Shown: positions 24,401 to 36,400 of the stretch, in pieces
Layout: the number at the start of each line of letters is the position of its first letter
Position numbering within the stretch: the stretch's first letter is position 1
Made by a program: the position numbers and the translations under genes
Assembly (NCBI RefSeq): GCF_921293095.1
Contig: NC_060253.1
Coordinates: 83,489,992-83,553,991 of the forward strand
DNA length: 64,000 nt
Origin: Ischnura elegans
Lineage: Eukaryota > Arthropoda > Insecta > Odonata > Coenagrionidae
Direction: 5' to 3'
The notes under the pieces: model-generated
What the model saw: only the letters and a program-made list of their open reading frames with translations
What the model was told of the DNA's origin: nothing
The model's database searches: none

Positions 24401-27400
24401 TATAACAAAAAATCTTGAACGCTGCATTCTTTTCCATTTCTTGCCGTAATGCTCTATATTTCAGTTCCCTTTGTTTGTTATTTTTGAGTTAAAGTTTTAA
24501 TTTCTTGTGTAATTGTTGTTTAAAACATTTTTCTGATATGCAGAACTCGACAAACTTCGCTTTTTAATGTTTATATTGTTTATAATTTTATGTATCTATA
24601 TACTAAAAATGATGACCGAATAAAATTCGCTTATGCCCATATGACATAATTTTGCTTCGCTGCGTCCAACCATATGTTATATCTTTGCAGTGTATATAGA
24701 AGGATAAGTTATTAAACGTTAATAATGGAATAGTTGTAGGTTAAGTGAGAAGAGACGAGTCTTACTTTCGTGATTTTTACAAGATTCTGGCGATCAAGAC
24801 AAATCTTACGAATATTCTGGGAGCTTATGTCCTGCAATTAAAAAAAATCAAGTCTTATGGGTTTTGAAATATAAATAGTATGGTATGATAAGCGACGTGT
24901 CAAAGAACCCAACGCTTCTTTGTAGTTGGAGATAGAAGAGTCGGTACTCTTTTCCTACCACGGAGCCCTATTCCCCCGCTGGGGACGTGTAGCCCAAGGG
25001 AAAGGTTTCCTTCGATATGGCCGGGTAAATGTTTTGCGTGGGAGTGCATCAGATTAGGTTTTACTCCTGGATTGGTGGGAAATCCAAGAAAAAAAAGTCT
25101 TAGAAGTATGTGCTATTGGTGGTAGGGGAGAAGGAGCAGCTGCCTTTTTTCTTTCGTCCAGCTCTGCGTGAGAAACTGATGAAAGAATGCTATGGGTGAC
25201 AAAAATACCCTCACTTTGGAAGGACTTCCCTTACATTTTCTTTCCGTTTCCTTTCTTAGCGTTTCACTGACCCAAACATTGAGACTGTCCATACCTTCCC
25301 ACTAAGCTCCCTTATTCGTCATTCACCACCTTCTTGCCCCCTCCCACAAAACTTGATTGAACTTCTCTCCACCCTAATGACCCACCCGAGCTGGACCTTC
25401 TTGGAATGAAGGGAGGGCCACCGCGGGGCGTTTTGACAAGGCTTTTGTTCCCTGTCCCTCATGCAGCGTTGGAAGGATGAAGAAAAAGCATGCTTTTGTA
25501 TCTAATTGCCTCCTTGCACTCCCAACCTTTTCCGCAATAAGGATTTTCTACTCCTACCTGTCCTAACGATCTGGGTATTCCCCGATCCTTGGCAGTCGAC
25601 ACACTACCACCACTTCACCTCAGAACAGCCTCTTGGCATTCCTTCTCCTTTCTCCTCCTCACTCACCCCTTTACGTTAGTAAAACCCCCAATGCATAAAA
25701 CATCTGTGCATTTCAGTACACAAAGAAACGAGAAATATGTTCACAAATGTTCACCTCACGGTAAATTGTCTTTTCACCAATTCATAATGAAACGATTTTT
25801 ACCTTGTAAAGTCTAAACTCATCGTCAGGAAAGAGAAATTATTTTCTATCACACAATTAGTTGGGTAATTATCTTCATTTCACTCCAATGGTAAACTGTC
25901 ACATCATCAGTAACTATATAAACGCCTGCAATTTTGTATAGACTATCTTAGCCACAAAGGGATTTTTTTCGAAATAAAGGTTCAAGACATATAACAATAA
26001 CTGTGCGATGTGTTCTTCACGGTAGTCGGTGAAACTTCTGAATCTCCTGGCAAGTTACAGTTACTCATTCAGCGAGAAATATTCACACAACGGTGAGGAA
26101 GCATTATTCTACGAATTCGGATAATGCATTGTGTTAAATTTTTCTGAGAATTGCTGCTTGGAGTAATTCTAAACAGAGTCACCCTAGGATTTACCCAAAG
26201 GTGACTATCACCACGGCAGGTACATGGATGCGGTGCGGAGGTGCCCAAGCAAAACTAAGTCGGAAGCCACGGAAAAAAAACAAGGAAAACTTGGCTAGCC
26301 ATGAGTTTCTATGAATAATTCTTGCGAAAAGCTGAAGTTTTGTCAATTTACATTATATCGAAGTAAACATAATGATTTTTAGCTAAAAGAGGAAACACAT
26401 TTGGTATTGTAATATTTTCCTTTTGTTAAACAATTTCACTTGATTTATAAGTTTAAAAAAATTAAATACTAGGATTATAAATAGATTATAGCATTTCATA
26501 TGAAACATTACTTTGACATTAGCGTTGAGAGTGCAGACCCTGACGTAGTGACGAGGAAATTCTCGGCCCAAGCAAAACTAAGTCGGAGGCCCATGAAAAA
26601 ACAACTTTGACTAGCCATGAGTTTCTATGAATAATTCTCGTAAAAAGATGAAGTTTTGTCAATGGACATGATAACGACGCAAATAATTTTATCTTAGCTA
26701 AGAAAGAAAGTAAGATTGATATGGTAATATTTACCTTTTGTTTAACAATTTCTTTTTGTTTATAATGTTTAGAAATATAAATAATATGATTATAAATATA
26801 TTACAGCATTTCATACGAAACATAAATGCTTTGACATTAACATTGAGAGTGCAGTCAACGACGTAGCGACGAGGAAATACTGAGCGCCGCTGCGGCGCCG
26901 AAAATCCAACGACGTAACTTTTTCCATTAGAAGCCAATAAAATGTAACCTATCAACACTATGCTAACAAAATTTTATATGCAGACGAAGAAAGCAGAAAA
27001 AATAGACTACTGAAAATTTCAAAATGATTCCTTGGAATGGAAAATTTTTACACCATTTTTAAAACCACGAGCGCCGCTAAGGCGCAGCAAATCCATATGA
27101 GGGTTAAATGATGTCTTTTTTGTCAAACAATTAGCCCCAACCCTCATTTTTTGAGTCTCAAAATTCCAAGAATCCCCAAAAACCCTTTTTTTCTGCGTGG
27201 GATTCCCCCCTAAGTTCAATCCTACATTTGCCTGTAGCCATTTGGAGAGGTTTTACTCCAGTTGATTCATCTCCGTGAACATTCAATGTGAGATTCAGTG
27301 AATTTGGCTAGAGTTGTCATAGATTGAGTTGTGTTCTTTCTGAGTTATTATTTATCTCTCACAGCCAGTGCTCACTGTGGGGGATATTGTCTGCTTCCGT

Positions 27401-30400
27401 GCCGCCACGTTGCTGGCACAACCTCCTGCTGCTGGGCGCAGGGTAGGTGGGCCGTGGAAGGTGCTGCCCCTGAGTGGTGTGGGAGGCCGAAGCGTGGGCG
27501 AGGGCGACATCCTGCGCCTGGACGAGCGCACGGGTGTGGGCAAGGCGGTTGGTCCAGGCCAAGCCCTTGTGCGCTTGCAGCTGACAGCCTCGGGTGGTAC
27601 CACCTCCACTGAGGTGGATGTACGCCCCATTGAATCAGTGAGTGGCTCCCTTCCCTAGTTGCTGCATGCTATCTATCTACATATTAATCATTACAAATAG
27701 CTGCGGAATATGTGGGAAAATTCCACGAAGGAAAAATCATTTGCCTTGGCCAGGAACCTCTTATTCACACCAGGTGGTCTGCCAAATTAGGTATCTATTC
27801 ATCTTCTTCCGAAGAGTTTCCCCCCCACCTCCGGGTGTAGAGGTTGCGCATTCCTCAAGGTGCACAGTGCCACAAGACTATATTTGTGGACACAGTCTAA
27901 TGACACTGGCTAGTACTAGATCAAGGCAAATATTTTTTTCAGGTTAAATCATTTGATGCTAATGAAAATTGAGTGCCAATCATTGATTTTTGAAAGTCTT
28001 TTCACTCATTATGTATCAAAGAATCATATGTATTTTTCAAATGTTTTACGCCTCCTGTTATGTCTCTCTTGCATTAATGACTCTTGTGATTAATTCCTTA
28101 TCTCAATGTGTGGTTCTTCCTGAACAAGTTAATGAATCAAACTCTGAAAACGTCACCAACTCATGAAAAGGAAGCAGTAACTTATATTTTTTTATTGTTA
28201 ACTTATGAGGGAGTGCCTGAATCAGGAAGAATTTTTTCCTTGTGACTTATCTTTTCCTCCAATTCTTTCAATGAATTGTGATTTTGGGTGTTTTCATTCA
28301 AAGATTACTGTAAACTCGAAATATAAAATTATTTCCTGAAGAAGCATAGTAATGAGTCAGTACGTTTCTTTAGATTCACCCTTCGTTAAGTTTTCGATAA
28401 ATTTTGCATTGTTAGAAGCCCTGTCGCCGAGTTATCTTAGTAGACACTTTTGTCAGCGTGTTTTCTTATGACATTAATGACATGCTAAGGAATATACCCA
28501 TAACTCAGCCATTTTTTCATGAACTGAAATCTGTGCCCTGATAGAAGCTTTTAAGCATATTTACCGACAGCCAAAATCACAGCAAATTTTCCAGATGGCC
28601 TACCATTTAAGCGGCCTTTAAATTTTTTTTCAGTTTGTCAGTGCTTACTTTAAGCCTATGAAAGATTCCTTGGACTTTGATGAGAATATGTTTCAATTGT
28701 GGTGAACTGAGACTCCAAACTCTAAGATAAAACAATTTTTTTTGCGATTTTCAATTGTGTTGAGCAATCCTTTAGTGAGTTAAGACTAATGCAATAATGC
28801 GAATGTGAGAATTTATCCCAACATTTCCTTCCTTAGATCGTCTTCCTGTCATCTGGAGGTCCAGGTAACCTGACCAATTCACATCGAGATATTCCCTTCA
28901 AAGTGCCCTTAGTTCTGCTTGGACCAGATGACTCAGCCCTTGCCAAGAGGTCAAACGTCATCCCCAGCCCGTCGGAGGTGTGGGGGGATAAGGAAGGGAG
29001 GGCGGGAGACTCTGTGTGTGGGATGGACTCAAGTGTACTGCGGCCATACCCATTCCGATGTGTCCTGCAGTTTTCGGAGAAGTCTCACCCTCCCCTAGGC
29101 GTTCAAGTGACTGACATTTTTACTGTTCGCTCTGGATTTGATCCAACTAAAGGTATTCCTAGTTTAATAGTGCCTATGGAGTAGATTCTTTGGATATTTT
29201 TTGTATTTATATTCCTCTGGAAACATATAACCTAGTACATATTTGTATGAGATTAAGTAATTTTAGTATAGTTTCAATGGCTTGTTGAAATTATATAGGC
29301 GTTCTTGATGAATTCTTCATGTTGACAAAGAATGTGACAGAATAGACAGGCTTTTCACTTTGAACCCTTCGGTCTATTATGGTAGAGAAATTCATGTGTC
29401 TGTGCTGTACAGTTTATGGCCAGCTGGTTGACATGAATGAATTGAAACGTTTTGGGAGATAAAAGTGCTCTAGATTGCTAGTTTTCTTTTCATTCTGCCA
29501 TGTTCTAATGATGATCCACCATTTTTCTTTCAGGAGTCTATGTCTGTGAAATCACTCCTTCTGGGGGAAGCTCTGCAGTGGAAGTTGCAACCCTCCAAGT
29601 GAACTTCATTCTCAGGGTTATGGCTGTCAACCCTTATCAGTCCGCAGGTGCTCCCTTGCAGCCCGACCACGGTTCAGGAAGTTCTCTGCAAGTGTCTCAA
29701 GGATCTTTCACCTCCTCCCAGCCGCTTCTTCTGCCTTTCTACCCTGCCGTCATTGTTCAACCCCTTTCAATTCAGCTGAGCAATAGTCGACCCTCAGCAA
29801 ACCTTTTCCTCACTGGCTCTCCATCTGTGTTGGAGCAGGTTGAAGTAAGTGTAATTAATTAGTAAGTGTAAGCAACCTGAGATTGTACAGCCTCTGTACA
29901 ATCTCAGGTTGTGTTTATTCATTTGGTTTGATCAACAGGCAGGGAAAATCCCATCACATTATCAACACAGTGTCTCGCTCGGTCAGAATTCTTCCATCTT
30001 CAGCCATTATTTTTGACATGGCTTACCCTCTTTTGATACGTGATAGCAACTTAACCTTGACATACTATGTCCCTACCTCACATTTTGAGAAATCTGTTGC
30101 TGCAGAACATTCTGCCCGAGGCCGCAATATTGACGTGACTAGCTCACAAGTCCTGGTGGGAGAAAAACATGTCAGAACAAGATTAATGAGATAAGCCCTC
30201 GAAACAAGATGACATGAAAACAATTTTAATGGTGAGGCCAATGGCAAGCCATTAGCTCATCTTGGCTTCCAATCATTTTGAGATAAGCCCCACAATTATC
30301 CCTAACCTTTCCCCCCAACCCCTTGATGATACTTAGAAAGGTCAACAAGCAAGAGATGTATCATTGCCCTCAGGTCGTCTCCAGCAGTGGAGACAAAACT

Positions 30401-33400
30401 TTTGGCCAGTAATCCAAGCTGTGACATGGGTACAGCCAAAAGACAATACCGCTGGATCTCATTTGAATGTATAAAATCTAGGACACTATGACCTGAAATT
30501 TTTTTATAACTTGGATAAATTATACGTGAATACCTGGATTATGCTTGAATTTTGTATTTTGTCTTTTTGGAAACCATGATTGTAGGATTGTGAGAGAATA
30601 ATACCCTTATTATATTCTTAAATACAGTTTTGGAATAAACATGTGTCTGGGTTGCTCAAGAATTGGTCAATTGCCAAAAACATTGACTACTGGCCAATGA
30701 AGAAGGCTAACTGCGATAAATGGGGGAATTTACATTACTTAATTAATATAGTCACTTCATCCTTAATTACTTAGTCTCATACTCAGAAAACTCACTAAGT
30801 GCACATACTCAGAAAACTGACCTGATGGACCTGTGTAACCCAGCACTTAAACTTTGCTGCCGATCTTCAATGAACCATTTTGTGCAAGGTTCAGCTACTT
30901 TGAGCCAATCCCTAAGATTCATGTTGCATTTATAAAAATGATGAATGATTGATGTAATAATGACCCTTGTAAACTTAGACAGCCAACATTGGCCTTTGCC
31001 AAGGCTATTTTACTGAAATCCCAAGTCACACATATTGCCTACCAGGTATGGTATTTTTGGTTATCTATTTTCAAAAAGCCTTGTGAGTGAAAGGCTTAAT
31101 AGAAACTGGATAATTATGCATTGGGCTGTAATGGTATCCTATAAGCTTACTGAAGTAGGTTGCCCTGTCATCACGTTTCCCTGTCTGTAATAATAATAAT
31201 AATAATAATAATAGTTTTATTAGCCAAGAGAACCAATACAGATTAGTAAATGGTACGCAATTAAATGTTTGTGACATGTTCTGTTCAATGTTTAATTTCA
31301 GGTGCACGTATGTGATGAATCCGTGCTTCAGGTGGAAAGTGCTCCTCCCATAGGCTCGTCATCAATGGGAGTGAGTGTTGGTTCATCCTCATCTTTTACT
31401 ATCCATCTCAAAAAGGCCTACTGGTTATCCAATGAACTTACCAGGCCTTTGTACATCACTGTGATCTCTGAGTTTACCCATCAAAGAATTGAGGTTAGTT
31501 GGTGCATAAATTTTCTTGAAATTTCATAGTTGTTTCTTTGATGAAGCACCATTGCTTTCAGTATTTACTCAACATGTCTTCATTGTGTTGGATGACATTT
31601 TTTTCAGCATTGTAGTCACCCTCTTCAGGTCAGTGAAATGGGAATGTAGAATTTTTGAATGCCGTATGTACCGTATCTGTTGGGGTTGGGCTCTTCTTGA
31701 TTGGTTGCTGCTTTCCTGCAGCTCTTGTGCAATATGCTTTTCAATGTGTTTGAGCAAGGGCAGGTATGTACTAACGTAATTTGCAGGGGAACTACCAGAA
31801 TGCAGCAACTAATCACAAAGAGCCCAGTCCAAATGGATGCGGCATATAAGACCATTGAATTCCAAATCCTCATTACATCAACCTGAAGAAGTCAACTGAA
31901 ATGGTGGGAAAACTGGTCATCTGAGACAATGTAGACAGGAGGAGTAAATTCCAAAAGCTGAAATTGCATCTATGTATATCATCCTAAGAAGTGTGCACAT
32001 ATCTCTGCTCTGAGTTGACTTTGTGTAAGATCTGATGTGATATTGATTGTGGCTTCATTGCAGGTCCCTGTGAAGGTCCGCCTCTCTGAAGGCGATGGAG
32101 CTGAGGGAGTGGTACAGGCCCCATGCATTGCATCGCACATTAACACAGCAAGCTTTTCTTTTGTGGATTTTGTGATAGCCTACCGTAACTCCTTTATTCT
32201 GGTTTTATCAACTGTGGTGATTGTTCTAGTGACATTGTATGGTAAGTTTAATTCTTTGAGTACCATATGATGATTTCACCAAAAAAGTTCTTTCAAGAAC
32301 AAGTTTATTTACCAATTATTCTTAATTTTTCAGCCTACACCATGTACATTGAGCCAATGGTTGCCCGACAACGACCTGTGACAATGAGTAAGTATGGTTT
32401 CAATTTTTCTCCAATCACCCTTACTCCCGTAAAAGTTAATATCCTTAACAATATATTAGTAAGGGCTAACCAATCCACCCGTGGGTATGGTGAATTAACT
32501 CTGCAAGTAGCTTATAAGACAGGTTGACCCTAAGTATGGTTGGTGTTACTTTCGGGAGATGCTGTTTCATAATCATCAATCCTATGATAAGTTTGACACA
32601 ACTCTTCATTCAATTCTCCTCTCGGCTAATCCTTCGTCAAGGACATAATTCTTCGGCTTCTTTCATCACCTACTCTTATCTGTCTCATTCATAGTTAACC
32701 TCAGCAATGCCTCACTTCCACCCGTCTATCCGTGATAATATTATTTGATGTGGTGGAGTACATTTTCCTGTCTTCTGCCCAAGGTTTTCAACTCGGCCAC
32801 TCGGCTGCCCAAGTTGCGGAACTCCTACCCCTCCTCAAGTTTATGGTTTCCTAGTCTCAGTTTTCTTCTTCTATTGCAATACTTTAATCTCTTCTGTCCA
32901 ACTCTTCTTAGAATTTTGGCATTATTCACACAATCTATCCGTTTGATGTTCATCATTCTTCTATAACACTGCATTTTTAAAGCTTCCAATCTTGATTTCT
33001 CCAATTTTATCATCGTCCATGCCTCACTACCATAAAAAAGGATGCTCCAAATGTAAGTCCTATTACAGTAGACGCCCGGTTTTACGAGTGCTCATCATCC
33101 CTCTGAAATTACTCGCAAAATAAAGCGCTCGTTGTATCCGCAGGTGTTGAATAAACCCACCGAAGCCTCGTAATCGTTCCTATTTACAGTTTTTCTTTTG
33201 TATCCCCGGTATTTAACAAAGTTTAACAGCCTAAGAGTAATTATCAGGCTCAATCTAATTGAGTATCAACATATTTAAAGAAAGAAATGGGGGATTTTCG
33301 ATTTAATATAATACATATTAATTCCCTCAGTTTCGGTGTTATTCCCGTTCTTGTATTTTTTGATAGCCGAAGAAAGCTGTAAAAACGGCGTAACTAGTCG

Positions 33401-36400
33401 GAGTCAATAAGTTCGGTATGCAGTGGACGTTGCTCTAGCTTTCCATTAGTTGAAAGTAAATGTAAGGGCACTGATCTAACTACAACAATGTTGTGCTTTC
33501 AACTTCCATACCTAGCATGGGAAAAGATGGAGGGGGTTTCACTACAATGTAAGTTCCCCTTAAACGTAGCCTTTTATATTATTGAAGCGATGAAGCCAAA
33601 GTGGATTGGGGGAGGGGGGGAACTAACTCCCTCTCCCACTGTCATCTTCCTCCCATTCCCCTCCCGCTGATAACTGGCTTAGACCATTTAAGTAAGTAGA
33701 CCTGCCGTTCGGGCGGAACGCTGTGGCCAACATCGCACGGCGGGGAAGTGAGTGGGATGAGGGATCATGACGTCACGGTTGGGACTGCAGACGATATTCC
33801 GTATGTGCACTTGAGATATTTTAACGCTCATACGCTGCAAAGTCGCTGAAAAGTGACAATATTGGGCACGCAAAATGATTATACACTTAATAAACATATT
33901 TTTACAATGAACTAAGGCATTTTATAGCCTTGAATCTGCGCAGAAAGCTAAATAAATCAAGATGAAGCGAGAAGCGATCGTATTAAATACATTTATTAAG
34001 AATGTAATTTTAGTAACTTTGCATGGAGCAATATTCATGAAAATTGGCACACTTATGGGTAAAGGTCCTAAGTTTTTTTTGAGTGTAAGCAATATTTTAC
34101 AATTTTGACCTTTTGACCTCACAATGTGGGTCCACACAATATTTTTGAATTTGCCTTATGGGGTTTAAATGTTTAAAAAGTCGAGATAGAAAAAGTCTGA
34201 ATTTCATCGACCAAGATGTCAATTCTTAGGTTTTTGGACCAGAGAAACCCTGAAAATTACACTTTTATTTACGAAAATTCAACCGTTGACCCAGTAAGGT
34301 CACCGTCTAGATCATAAGGGTGGCAAAAAGAATAGCATACCAACAAAGGTGTCGATCCATGGATTTTATAGGGCACCCAAGTCATTGGTATTGTCCAAAT
34401 ACCCGTATTATTCACTAATCGACCTCCAAGGTTAATACGGAGGTCAAAGACCTTAGAGGTAAACGTCCGGCCATCGTGACACCCAGGTTTCGAACCATAT
34501 GTTTTGAAGGGTGCCAAAGTCGATTTTTCAGTTAATAGATCCGTATTGTTGATTTTTTTGACCACCGAGGTCTCAAAGGTCATAGAGTTAAATGTCTGGC
34601 CATCATGACAACCAACGTGTCAAACCATAGGTTTTGAAGGGTGCCAAAGTCGGTTACGCAGTTCATTCATCCGTACAATAATTTATTTTGACCTCCGAAA
34701 GTCGTAATGGGGGTCAAAGGTCATAGAGATTTTAGTCGACCGCTTTGACTTTCTGACCGCTTTTGATTCAGATATTTTAAACTTCATTCGCTACTTCGAT
34801 TACCAAAATTTTATCACCCTCAATAACTTCAATAGCATTTTAAAAAAAGGTGATTGATTGTTTTTAAACTCTAGCTAAATTTGAGGATTCTTTTTCAAAA
34901 CTCTCTTCTACAACTCTAGGACATTAAGCCTGATATAGAAAGTAGGAATTCATGGTGTGGTATAATTTAAAAATTCTATCTACAGCTGACGAAAGAGGTA
35001 ACTAGCGCGTTTTACAGTAACCAAGTATTTTCTTATACATGCGACTTCCGCAGTTTCACAAAATTCTTTCAGCATTTGAAGACGCACGGTGTAATGTAGA
35101 AATAGAAATATATTTTAATGACAATATTTTTCACATCTGAGGGCAAAAAAACAGCAGCTGTTTTAACGGCGCGGCGTTATGTATCATGTGCGCTGCAAAA
35201 CAAATTTGATAACTTGTGATGTACATGCCTTAGATCTGAAGGAATGACTATGAAAAATAGCATTGAAAGACATCCTTCTGCTAATGCTAGTTTCTTTTCT
35301 TCGTCTCCATAAATTGTTTTTACTAAAAATTTCTGTATTTTGGAGGAAGATGCAGCAGTATTTATATATCTTTTATGCTCTTGCGTCTCCAAGTGCTTCG
35401 AAATATTATACTGCCGTGAAAAACAGAAAATTATATATTATTATAAATATATAAAATTATTAAATTAAATAAATTATTATAAATATATAAAAATTTCACA
35501 CATTTGAGAGAGTAATCGCTTCTGGATTTTTTAACAAAATGAGATTCATTTCTTAGATGATCGTTGAATCCGCATCCTCTTTTCTTACTTATTGTGACAA
35601 GAATATAAAAAATTAAATTATGTCGTACATTGTTTAAAAAAATTAAATTGAAAACTCTGTAAGTACATACGTACAACATTACATGAAAATAATTAATAAG
35701 CTATTCAATACATTAAATATAATTGATTGTTAGAAAGCAAATTTATTTTTAAAATTATTTTAATCCAATCCTCTCTTTCTTTCTAATTATAAATATGTTA
35801 ATAGGTATTATTTATTCCCAGAATTTTCCGTAGTGTACATAAATCTTAGGTGTCACTTGCAAAGCCGGCGCTAGACCTTTTTCCACCATCGCAAAATATA
35901 AATAACACGAGAGCTTTCTGCTAAGTAAAAAATTATGCATTTAGGAAATAACTAAATTACTTACCTAAATAATATGAATGCTGATTTGTTGACATCCCTT
36001 TTTAGTAGCGCTAGCGCGCAGTTCAATTTGCATCGCATAATTGACCGTTTAAAAATTACTATATGTGAAGGCGTTGCCGCGTTACTTCGTGGACGACCGG
36101 CAAATTCTTTACACCATGACCCTTTTCCTCTCTAAAATTCCCCCATTTACAGCTTTTGTGCAAGATTTCATGTTTTTATAACGATGTTCCGAATGATGCT
36201 AGATCGCTAACGAGATAAGAAAAAAATCTGCTGAAGTTTACAAAGGGCTTTGTCTTCATTTTACTGCCATAATATTTTTTCGTCGCTGCCAATGCCGAAA
36301 AAGGCCACTGTTCATTAATTGTAAGTTCACCAATCCAACCATGGCTGAGAGAATACTTCTCGTACATAACGCAATAAATATTAGTACTTTTAATTGAAAA

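Noticed and set aside
34269-34583. 104-residue frame in TIR copy 1 and its counterpart at 44027-44350
   Set aside because: It reads across the degenerate tandem AGGTCA-type units; the repeated peptide pattern reflects the tandem DNA, not a protein domain.
36176-36367. Minus-strand open frame conserved in both TIR copies (also at 45885-46076)
   Set aside because: The two frames are similar only because the two element copies are similar in DNA. No transposase motif, zinc finger or start context was recognised, and the frame is only 63 codons.
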